Source of the DNA: Cellvibrionales bacterium
GTDB taxonomy: Bacteria > Pseudomonadota > Gammaproteobacteria > Pseudomonadales > UBA7434
DNA: 6,536 nucleotides
Reading direction: 5' to 3'
NCBI GenBank assembly: GCA_018668095.1
Contig: JABIQF010000038.1
Coordinates: 1 to 6,536 of the forward strand
The stretch's first letter is position 1, and every line of letters begins with the position of its first letter. Both the position numbers and the translations under genes were made by a program. This document shows positions 1 to 5,701 of the stretch, piece after piece. The notes beneath the pieces are model-generated. The model was given only the letters and a program-made list of their open reading frames with translations. It did not search any database and was not told the origin of the DNA.

Positions 1-1220
1 ATACCGCCGGTGCGGTTTTCTTCATAAATTTCTGAGCCTCCCCAGACAACACCGAAATCTTCTCCTGCATCGCCAGACACCTGAACGACAACGGCTTCAA
101 TTAATACTTGAGCGCGTTGTATGTCGAGTTGTTTAATGACCGATCGAAGGTTGCTAAGTAGACCAGGAGGGCCGGTCATAATGAGTGCGTTAGTTGTTTC
201 ACTCGATTCTATGCTGAAACTTTGGGTTGATTCTGATTTGCTGTCCTTAATGACGCTGTCACCGACACTCTTAAGAATCGGGGTGATTTCAGACGCTTCA
301 ATATAGTTTAAGTAAACCACTTGTGTATTGCCGCCACCTTCAAGTGGTAGATCTAACTTTTTAATTAAGTCTTTAATCTGTTGGCGCTTAGTGGCGTTGC
401 CTGTAATCAAAATAGAGTTTGATCGTTTATCGACTGCGAATTCGACTTTATCTTGGTCGGTGAGGGCGGCCTTGCTACCGCTCAAGGATTTAACGACTTT
501 GCTTAGGGTTGAAGATATCTCATCGGCGGAAGCGTATATGATAGGGATAATATCGAGATCAATTTTGTTTTCTGGTTTATCGAGCAGCTCGATAACACGA
601 GTTATTTTAGCAATATTTCTTGCTGAGTCCGCAATGATGAGAGTGTTGGTTTGATTGTAGCTGGCGATATGTGACGATGCGGGAATTAACGGTCTAACCA
701 AACCCATAAGTTCGGTAGCGTTGCTATGCTCTACGTCGATAATGGCGGTGACAATGGTACCGTTACGGATCTGCTCACCCATAAATGGAATGCCATCAGT
801 CTTTGCCTCAGCAGCGGGAATGATTTTGACAACGCCATCCGATTCTACTGCGGCGAAGTTATTCATTCGTAAAACCGTTAAAAACAGTTCGTAGGCTTCA
901 TCGGGAGAAACGGTTCTAGACGAAAGAATAGTAACGGTTCCCTTAACAGATCTATGAATAACCATGTTTTTGCCAGTTCTATTGGCAACCCATTGAATAA
1001 AGCCTTGAATATCGGCATCACGCATATTGAGAATAAATTGCTCTTCAGCGGCTTCTATTTCAACATCTTTTTCTACTGCCGATATATTTTGCTGTGCATA
1101 AGAAACTTGTGAAAGTGAAAGTATTAAGCAAACTATAGAGAGCAGGCTGGTTGGCAGGCTAAAAGCCACGGCATAAATAAATGTTGTTATTTGTGTATAT
1201 GTTTTATTCTCGGCTTGCAA
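1..1220 (-). CDS. gspD: Type II secretion system secretin GspD (partial, 3' end beyond window)
   Basis: Outer-membrane secretin: forms the channel through which folded exoproteins leave the periplasm. I translated 406 residues before the frame leaves the window. Residues 1-42 form a signal peptide with a long hydrophobic stretch and a likely cleavage after SYA. Residues about 58-136 are the N0 domain (FILNMRDADIQGFIQWVA, then an IHRSVKGTVTI strand). N1 is about 155-216 (ending IELLDKP), N2 about 220-292 (SNSILITGNATKRQQIKDLI) and N3 about 297-367 (TNALIMTGPP, then SVIKQLDIQRAQV). The secretin barrel domain begins at EAVVVQVSGDAGEDFGVVWGG, near residue 375. The first in-frame ATG is codon 66, inside N0, so the start must be non-ATG. 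TTG at 1220 is chosen because AAGGTGG lies five bases upstream; GTG at 1229 is the alternative. No lipobox is seen, so it is not an obvious lipoprotein secretin. It lies 75 bases downstream of gspC, on the same strand. Identity is very secure; the exact start is less so. Confidence 0.96.
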   Translation of the reverse strand, partial: MQAENKTYTQITTFIYAVAFSLPTSLLSIVCLILSLSQVSYAQQNISAVEKDVEIEAAEEQFILNMRDADIQGFIQWVANRTGKNMVIHRSVKGTVTILSSRTVSPDEAYELFLTVLRMNNFAAVESDGVVKIIPAAEAKTDGIPFMGEQIRNGTIVTAIIDVEHSNATELMGLVRPLIPASSHIASYNQTNTLIIADSARNIAKITRVIELLDKPENKIDLDIIPIIYASADEISSTLSKVVKSLSGSKAALTDQDKVEFAVDKRSNSILITGNATKRQQIKDLIKKLDLPLEGGGNTQVVYLNYIEASEITPILKSVGDSVIKDSKSESTQSFSIESSETTNALIMTGPPGLLSNLRSVIKQLDIQRAQVLIEAVVVQVSGDAGEDFGVVWGGSEIYEENRTGG

Positions 1221-1225
1221 TGAGT

Positions 1226-1232
1226 CCACCTT
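1226..1232 (-). promoter_or_regulatory. Ribosome binding site deciding the gspD TTG start
   Basis: On the minus strand AAGGTGG (one mismatch from AAGGAGG) stands five bases before the TTG at 1220-1218. No in-frame ATG exists between the gspC stop and codon 66 of the predicted protein, so this site supports TTG as the start. The GTG inside this motif (1229-1227) is in the same frame and is the competing start, but it has no good Shine-Dalgarno of its own. Confidence 0.6.
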
Positions 1233-1295
1233 GATTCTAGCAGTTGCGATATTTATGACGGCCAAAGCATTGTTAACGCCAGGCTTATTAAAAAG

Positions 1296-1889
1296 CTATT
1301 TTTTCTTGCGAAGATTATTAATACGCTCTCGAATAGCTTTTCTTCTTTCTTCTCTCTCTGCAGGAGACTGAGAGTCTAATGAAAAGTTCGGGAGATTCTT
1401 ATCGCCTTTTTGGGTTTCAGGAAAATACAATGTCTCAAAAATACCATTGCGAGTTAAGACGACTTTGTTTTCATGGATTGATTTTAGAACGGCGTTACCG
1501 GGTAAGGTATCTCCGATAGCATAATGCTGTGATTTCTTTTTGTCATCTTCAATAATTGCGCCTGCGTTGCTCTCGTTTTGAGCAGTAAATGCGCCGCGTA
1601 AAATAAGCTCAAGTTTGGTTTCTGGTAGTTCATCGATAACAATGACGGGCTTAGCATTGGCGACACCGAAAAAATGACGTTCGCCAATGCCGTTACTATC
1701 GATAAGAGAGGTGCTTTGGCTAGGCGTATTTCGAGCAATATCAACAGTAGGCTGAAACAGCAGTGTGCTCATTAGCATGCCGGTGCTCCATAATGTCATT
1801 ATGACCGCGACGGCAATAGCTGAACAACTCAGAGCGATAACTGGGTTGTTGACTAGCATTTGTAATGATGTGGGTAATATTGATCGCAT
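1296..1889 (-). CDS. gspC: Type II secretion system inner-membrane clamp protein GspC, PDZ-less
   Basis: Bitopic inner-membrane protein that couples the inner-membrane platform to the N0 domain of the GspD secretin. Residues 1-17 are a short cytoplasmic tail. About 18-45 is the transmembrane helix (VIALSCSAIAVAVIMTLWST). About 70-156 is the homology region: a RHFFGVAN motif, then LPETKLELILRGAF, AIIEDDKKKSQHYAIGDTLPG and a closing NKVVLTRNGIFETLYF. After that come only about 40 residues, ending in a strongly charged helix (AEREERRKAIRERINNLRKKK). There is no PDZ domain, and at 197 residues it is shorter than Vibrio or Klebsiella GspC. P. aeruginosa XcpP is known to lack the PDZ and carry a coiled-coil segment, which fits this C-terminus. 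The ATG has only a weak ribosome site; a TAG ten codons upstream in frame rules out a much longer protein. It is first gene of the leftward gspC-gspD unit. Confidence 0.93.
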   Translation of the reverse strand: MRSILPTSLQMLVNNPVIALSCSAIAVAVIMTLWSTGMLMSTLLFQPTVDIARNTPSQSTSLIDSNGIGERHFFGVANAKPVIVIDELPETKLELILRGAFTAQNESNAGAIIEDDKKKSQHYAIGDTLPGNAVLKSIHENKVVLTRNGIFETLYFPETQKGDKNLPNFSLDSQSPAEREERRKAIRERINNLRKKK

Positions 1890-1979
1890 TCTGAATACGT
1901 TAGATTTTTCGCTATGCTAATTTACGATTAGTTTCGACATCGCTTTTATGGCTATAAGCCTAGATGCCAGTTAATACTC

Positions 1980-1985
1980 ATTATA
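1980..1985 (-). promoter_or_regulatory. Candidate -10 box (TATAAT) for gspC-gspD
   Basis: On the minus strand this is a perfect TATAAT, about 90 bases before the gspC ATG. No good -35 hexamer lies 15-19 bases upstream; that zone is occupied by the TAAAGC repeats. A strong -10 with a poor -35 would suit an activator-dependent promoter. The match could also be chance in AT-rich DNA. Confidence 0.35.
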
Positions 1986-1991
1986 GACTGC

Positions 1992-2022
1992 TAAAGCTGT
2001 AAAGCGCTCGCGTAAGGCTTTA
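1992..2022. repeat. TAAAGC direct and inverted repeat cluster
   Basis: TAAAGC occurs at 1992-1997 and again at 2000-2005, eight bases apart. Its inverse GCTTTA lies at 2017-2022, making an inverted repeat with an 11-base centre against the second copy. The cluster covers the -35 zone of the TATAAT candidate and the likely start site of the TTGGAA/TATTTT candidate, both reading towards gspC. That position would suit a regulator-binding site. It matches no regulator I know, and short AT-rich repeats arise by chance. Confidence 0.3.
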
Positions 2023-2050
2023 AAATATCCAAAAACTTGCCAATTTCCAA
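2022..2050 (-). promoter_or_regulatory. Candidate sigma-70-type promoter for gspC-gspD
   Basis: On the minus strand TTGGAA (2050-2045) and TATTTT (2027-2022) are separated by exactly 17 bases. Each matches its consensus hexamer at four of six positions. Transcription would begin near 2015, inside the TAAAGC/GCTTTA inverted repeat. It is an alternative to the TATAAT at 1980-1985. Confidence 0.3.
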
Positions 2051-2121
2051 CAATTTACCCGCGAATCCTCAAAAGTATTGTCAATTTTTGCTGCAGAGCT
2101 CAAAAAATCTTTTCGATGCCA

Positions 2122-2127
2122 TATACT
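2122..2127 (+). promoter_or_regulatory. Candidate -10 box (TATACT) for gspE operon
   Basis: TATACT matches the TATAAT consensus at five of six positions. The hexamer 17 bases upstream (CTCAAA, 2099-2104) is a poor -35. If used, the transcript would carry a leader of about 175 bases before gspE. No better plus-strand promoter was found by eye between 2040 and 2300. Confidence 0.25.
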
Positions 2128-2160
2128 GTGTGTATTCTGACGTTTAAATTGAGTATTAGC

Positions 2161-2173
2161 TGTTACGTTAACA
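2161..2173. promoter_or_regulatory. 13-base dyad TGTTA-CGT-TAACA, possible operator
   Basis: The two five-base arms are perfect inverted copies around a three-base centre. The site lies about 35 bases downstream of the TATACT candidate and 135 bases upstream of gspE, in the leader of the rightward operon. A homodimeric repressor or regulator could bind such a dyad. I cannot tie it to a named family, and the arms are short. Confidence 0.25.
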
Positions 2174-2308
2174 TAGGGATCTAAAAGGTATTGATTCGTT
2201 TGTTTATTGATCAGCTTGTTGTTTAAGCGTTTTACTTTATTGCCTGTATCGCTTGCGTTTGGTTAGGGGCTAAATAAAGATGTTGTTTAAATAGTTGGGG
2301 TTTAGATA

Positions 2309-3961
2309 TTGGAAAGCTATATAAATTCGCTCTTAGGCACTGGTGAGCACTCTGATCAAGATAATGATTTAGATCCACGCCAAGAATCAGGCTTAGTCGA
2401 TGATCAAGATTCTGACGAAGTCATGGGTCATGATGCCGATCAAGCGATATCGCCAGAAGAAAGTGAAGTGCTTGACTCACAAGTTGATGAGACGGCTAGG
2501 CCATTGCTGCCATTTCCGTTTGCAAAACGCTGTGGCGGTTTTGTGTTGGACGATGGTATTAAAATCACCTTGTATCATAAAGACACTATTGGCCAAAGTG
2601 TGGTCGCTGAAATTCAGCGTCACCTCGGTGTTAGTTTTGCTTGCGAGGCTGTCAAGGACAGTCGTTTTGATGGTCTTTTAGCCAGAGCCTATGAAAGTCG
2701 TAATAACGAAGCCATGCAAATGGTTGAAGATCTTGGCGACGAGATGGATTTAGCGAGCTTAGCTGATTCAGTACCAGAATCAGAAGACCTACTTGAGCAA
2801 GAAGACGACGCGCCGATTATTCGATTGATTAATGCGCTGCTTACCGAAGCGGTAAAAGAGAACGCCTCTGATATTCATATTGAAACCTTTGAAAAGCGTT
2901 TGGTTGTTCGTTACAGAGTGGACGGCGTGCTTCGTGAAGTGGTTGAACCTAAGCGAGTCTTAGCCCCATTATTGGTATCGCGTATTAAGGTTATGGCGAA
3001 GCTGGATATCGCCGAAAAACGTATCCCACAAGATGGTCGTATTTCGATTCGAATTGGTGGCCGAGAAATTGATTTGCGTGTGTCCACTATGCCATCGAGT
3101 AATGGCGAACGAGTAGTTATGCGTCTGTTAGATAAACAAGCTGGACGCTTAAACTTATCATCTCTGGGTATGGAGAAAAAAGAATTAGCGCGCTTCAAAA
3201 AAATATTGCATCGTCCGCACGGTATCGTCTTAGTAACCGGGCCTACCGGTTCAGGTAAAACCACTTCTTTGTATGCCGGTTTAAGTGAGCTCAATGATGC
3301 CTCGCGTAATATCCTAACGGTTGAAGATCCTATTGAATACAATATTGAAGGGATTGGTCAGACGCAGGTCAATAATAAGGCCGAGATGACTTTCGCACGT
3401 GGTCTTCGAGCCATGCTAAGGCAAGATCCTGATGTCGTGATGGTCGGTGAAATTCGTGACTCTGAAACGGCAGATATTGCTGTACAAGCGAGTTTAACCG
3501 GTCACTTAGTATTGAGTACATTACACACCAATACAGCGGTTGGTGCTGTGACACGAATGTTTGATATGGGCGTTGAACCTTTTCTTTTATCCTCTAGTTT
3601 AGTGGGTGTGGTTGCGCAGCGTTTAATCCGTGTTTTGTGTCCCGATTGTAAAGCGCCATACTTGCCCGACAATACTGAACGTGAATTCCTTGGTTTGGGT
3701 GAGCATGTTGGTCACTCTATGTTTAAACCGGTTGGTTGTAAGCGATGCAATAATAGTGGCTATCGTGGTCGAAGAGGTATTTATGAAATTGTCTCTGTCG
3801 ACAGTAATATTCGTCGCATGATTCACGATAAAGTGCCTGAAGATGTCATGATTAAAGAGGCGCGCTTAGCAGGTCGAAGCATTCTTGATGACGGCAAAGA
3901 GAAAGTGTTAGAGGGAATTACCACCGTTGAAGAGATTTTACGTGTTACGCAAGAGGGTTAG
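2309..3961 (+). CDS. gspE: Type II secretion system cytoplasmic ATPase GspE
   Basis: Hexameric AAA-like secretion ATPase at the cytoplasmic face of the inner membrane; it powers pseudopilus assembly through GspF and GspL. The Walker A GPTGSGKT is at residues 311-318, the Asp box ILTVEDPIEY at 335-344, the Walker B region DPDVVMVGEIRD at 373-384 and the His box TGHLVLSTLHTN at 397-408. A zinc-binding CPDC (444-447) and CKRC (477-480) pair gives the GspE-type tetracysteine subdomain. The N1E/N2E part starts near residue 67 (LPFPFAKR); the N2E hallmark ASDIHIE is at 187-192. The first 62 residues are an Asp/Glu-rich extension, making the protein 550 residues where about 500 is usual. The start is TTG: a stop codon lies two codons upstream and the next in-frame ATG is M39. 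Only a weak GGGG ribosome site sits eight bases before it. All catalytic motifs are intact. It is first gene of the rightward operon. Confidence 0.97.
   Translation: MESYINSLLGTGEHSDQDNDLDPRQESGLVDDQDSDEVMGHDADQAISPEESEVLDSQVDETARPLLPFPFAKRCGGFVLDDGIKITLYHKDTIGQSVVAEIQRHLGVSFACEAVKDSRFDGLLARAYESRNNEAMQMVEDLGDEMDLASLADSVPESEDLLEQEDDAPIIRLINALLTEAVKENASDIHIETFEKRLVVRYRVDGVLREVVEPKRVLAPLLVSRIKVMAKLDIAEKRIPQDGRISIRIGGREIDLRVSTMPSSNGERVVMRLLDKQAGRLNLSSLGMEKKELARFKKILHRPHGIVLVTGPTGSGKTTSLYAGLSELNDASRNILTVEDPIEYNIEGIGQTQVNNKAEMTFARGLRAMLRQDPDVVMVGEIRDSETADIAVQASLTGHLVLSTLHTNTAVGAVTRMFDMGVEPFLLSSSLVGVVAQRLIRVLCPDCKAPYLPDNTEREFLGLGEHVGHSMFKPVGCKRCNNSGYRGRRGIYEIVSVDSNIRRMIHDKVPEDVMIKEARLAGRSILDDGKEKVLEGITTVEEILRVTQEG
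3951..3957 (+). promoter_or_regulatory. Ribosome binding site of gspF, inside the gspE end
   Basis: AAGAGGG overlaps the last codons of gspE and stands eight bases before the GTG of gspF. It supports GTG 3966 as the start and suggests translation of gspF is coupled to termination of gspE. Confidence 0.6.
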
Positions 3962-3965
3962 CTAA

Positions 3966-5189
3966 GTGGCTGCTTTTAGCTATAAAGCGCTCGATGCGAG
4001 CGGCAAACAACAAAAAGGTGTTTTAGACGCCGATAGTGCCCGCCAAGTGCGCCAGCAGCTGCGTGACCAGGGCTTAATGCCGCTAGAGATTGCGCCAGCA
4101 GGGCAGTCGGATGAAAAGCAAAAAACAGGCAGTGTAGGATTTAGTTTTCGACGTCCCTCATTAACTACTGCCGACCTTGCTCTAATTACTCGTCAAATGG
4201 CGACGCTCGTTGCTGCAGGCATCCCCCTAGAAGAAGCGTTAGGCACCATTGCAAAGCAGTCTGAAAAAGCCAGAGTAAACGGTATATTGTTGGCTGTTCG
4301 CTCTAAGGTGTTAGAGGGCTATACGCTAGCGGATGCTATGGCTGAGTTTCCTAGCGTGTTTAATAATTTATATCGTTCCACGATTTCAGCCGGAGAGTCT
4401 GCAGGTTTTCTTGATTTAGTGATGGAGAAGCTGGCCGACTATACCGAGGCCTCACAGGCTTCGCGTCAAAAAGTACAAATGGCGATGATTTATCCCGCCA
4501 TTCTCTTTTTTATGGCGATTGGTGTTGTTACTTTACTAATGGTTTTTGTAGTGCCAGACGTGGTTAAGGTTTTTAACACGCAAGGGCAAACGCTGCCATG
4601 GATAACGCAGGTGCTGATTGCGACCAGCGACTTTATTGTGAATAAAGGCTGGCTATTAATTATTGGTATTGTGTTGTTGGTTTTTGCTATTAAGTCGGCG
4701 TTATCTAAACCTGAAATACAAATTAAATGGCATCGACAAATTCTCAGTTTGCCATTAATTGGCAGATTGTCTCGCGGCACTAATACTGCGCAGTTTGCGA
4801 GTACCTTAAGTATTTTAACCGCCTCAGGTGTGCCGTTAGTTGATGCGCTCAAAATTGCCGGGCAGGTGCTTGCTAACCATTGGTTAAGGCGACGTGTTAA
4901 TCAGGCAACTCAGCAGGTTCAAGAAGGTACTAGTTTAAATAGAGCTTTAGCAGAAGGCGGTTATTTTCCGCCGATGATGCTGCATATGATTGCCAGCGGC
5001 GAGCAAAGTGGCGAGCTGGATAAAATGCTGGAGCGTATTTCAACGGCTCAACAGCGAGACCTTGAAGGTTTGATTGCTGTGATGCTAGGTATTCTCGAGC
5101 CACTCATGCTTTTGCTGATGGGTGTTTGTGTTTTTGTGATTGTGGTGGCAATCTTATTGCCCATCGTCAATCTTAACTCTATCGTTTAA
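3966..5189 (+). CDS. gspF: Type II secretion system inner-membrane platform protein GspF
   Basis: Polytopic inner-membrane protein at the base of the pseudopilus; it contacts GspE and GspL and is thought to pass the ATPase motion to the pseudopilins. It is 407 residues, normal for the family. The N-terminus AAFSYKALDASGKQQKGVLDA is the typical GspF opening. Two repeated T2SSF domains follow, at about 72-195 (TRQMATLVAAGIPLEEAL, then SAGESAGFLD) and about 275-397 (FASTLSILTASGVPLVDAL, then SGEQSGELDKML). Three transmembrane segments are visible at about 174-196, 227-245 and 375-400. The GTG start is fixed by the AAGAGGG site and by the conserved N-terminus. It follows gspE by four bases, so the two are very likely co-translated. 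Confidence 0.97.
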   Translation: MAAFSYKALDASGKQQKGVLDADSARQVRQQLRDQGLMPLEIAPAGQSDEKQKTGSVGFSFRRPSLTTADLALITRQMATLVAAGIPLEEALGTIAKQSEKARVNGILLAVRSKVLEGYTLADAMAEFPSVFNNLYRSTISAGESAGFLDLVMEKLADYTEASQASRQKVQMAMIYPAILFFMAIGVVTLLMVFVVPDVVKVFNTQGQTLPWITQVLIATSDFIVNKGWLLIIGIVLLVFAIKSALSKPEIQIKWHRQILSLPLIGRLSRGTNTAQFASTLSILTASGVPLVDALKIAGQVLANHWLRRRVNQATQQVQEGTSLNRALAEGGYFPPMMLHMIASGEQSGELDKMLERISTAQQRDLEGLIAVMLGILEPLMLLLMGVCVFVIVVAILLPIVNLNSIV

Positions 5190-5211
5190 TTTAAACATTA
5201 CTAAGTTAACT

Positions 5212-5218
5212 AAGAAGG
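5212..5218 (+). promoter_or_regulatory. Strong ribosome binding site of gspG
   Basis: AAGAAGG is four bases before the ATG at 5223. It is the cleanest Shine-Dalgarno site on the rightward arm. GspG is the major pseudopilin and is needed in larger amounts than the other subunits, so a strong site here makes sense. Confidence 0.55.
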
Positions 5219-5222
5219 TATT

Positions 5223-5681
5223 ATGAATTTCGCTAACGAATCTCAATTTGCTAAAAATCAACGTGGCTTCTCACTCATTGAAGTGCTTGTTGTTGTCGTT
5301 ATTATGGGTATGTTAATTGGCTTGATTGGTCCTAACGTTTTAGGACAGGTTGATCGCGCACGAGTAACAACCGCTAAAGCTGATATTGCCACATTGTCTC
5401 AAGCATTGGATATGTACAAGTTAGATAACCATTTTTATCCAACCACCGATCAAGGCCTTGTAGCTTTAATCAAGAAGCCACAAGCGTCTCCATCACCAAA
5501 AAATTGGAATTCTCAGGGCTACCTTAAAAGTAGCGAGTTGCCATTGGACCCTTGGGATGGTGAGTACGTTTATCTTAGCCCGGGTGAGGGTTCTGAGCCT
5601 TATGAATTAATGAGCCTAGGTGCTGATGCGCGTGTTGGTGGCGATGGTTATGCTAGTGATATTAGCAGCTGGGATCGGTAG
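5223..5681 (+). CDS. gspG: Type II secretion system major pseudopilin GspG
   Basis: Main subunit of the periplasmic pseudopilus. It is made as a prepilin, cleaved and N-methylated by the prepilin peptidase GspO/PilD (not in this window). The leader is 15 residues, ending NQRG; cleavage falls between G15 and F16, and the conserved Glu at mature position 5 is E20 (FSLIE). The hydrophobic helix runs from about 16 to 40. The globular part has the family marks: ALDMYKLDNHFYPTTDQGL (61-79), LPLDPWDGEYVYLSPG (106-121) and the C-terminal loop SLGADARVGGDGYASDISSWD (131-151). This loop corresponds to the calcium-binding loop known in GspG structures, and its Asp residues are present. Mature length is 137 residues, usual for GspG. 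The leader is longer than the six to eight residues common in the family. It lies 33 bases after gspF and 20 before gspH. Confidence 0.97.
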   Translation: MNFANESQFAKNQRGFSLIEVLVVVVIMGMLIGLIGPNVLGQVDRARVTTAKADIATLSQALDMYKLDNHFYPTTDQGLVALIKKPQASPSPKNWNSQGYLKSSELPLDPWDGEYVYLSPGEGSEPYELMSLGADARVGGDGYASDISSWDR

Positions 5682-5701
5682 TTTTTTCTCGCAGTAATAT
5701 C

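Larger units (their letters stand above)
1890..2308. promoter_or_regulatory. Divergent gspC / gspE intergenic control region
   Basis: This 419-base gap separates the leftward gspCD genes from the rightward gspEFGH genes. I see no plausible gene in it on either strand. It is AT-rich and must hold promoters for both arms, since the first genes start at its two ends. It contains the candidate promoters, the TAAAGC repeats and the TGTTA/TAACA dyad listed separately. The 5' leaders implied by these promoters are long (about 90-120 bases for gspC, about 175 for gspE), which leaves room for post-transcriptional control, but I recognise no known riboswitch or binding site. Confidence 0.7.

Noticed and set aside
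121..654. Plus-strand open frames at 121-306 and 328-654
   Set aside because: They lie opposite gspD, whose translation matches the secretin N-domains throughout; their proteins show no recognisable motif.
1118..1140. Possible lipobox around the Cys in the GspD signal peptide (SIVC)
   Set aside because: The residues before Cys do not fit the L-[AS]-[GA]-C pattern, and a signal peptidase I site (SYA) follows at residues 40-42.
1484..1744. 86-residue minus-strand frame inside gspC
   Set aside because: Out of frame within gspC, which has a clear membrane segment and homology region; the small frame has no motif or ribosome site.
2079..2084. Perfect TTGACA on the minus strand as a -35 box for gspC
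   Set aside because: At 17-19 base spacing the -10 position reads CGGGTA or similar; the nearest TAAATT is 21 bases away, so I do not call it a promoter.
2911..3826. Minus-strand and alternative plus-strand frames within gspE
   Set aside because: Shadows of the well-conserved GspE coding frame with all Walker, Asp, His and zinc motifs intact.
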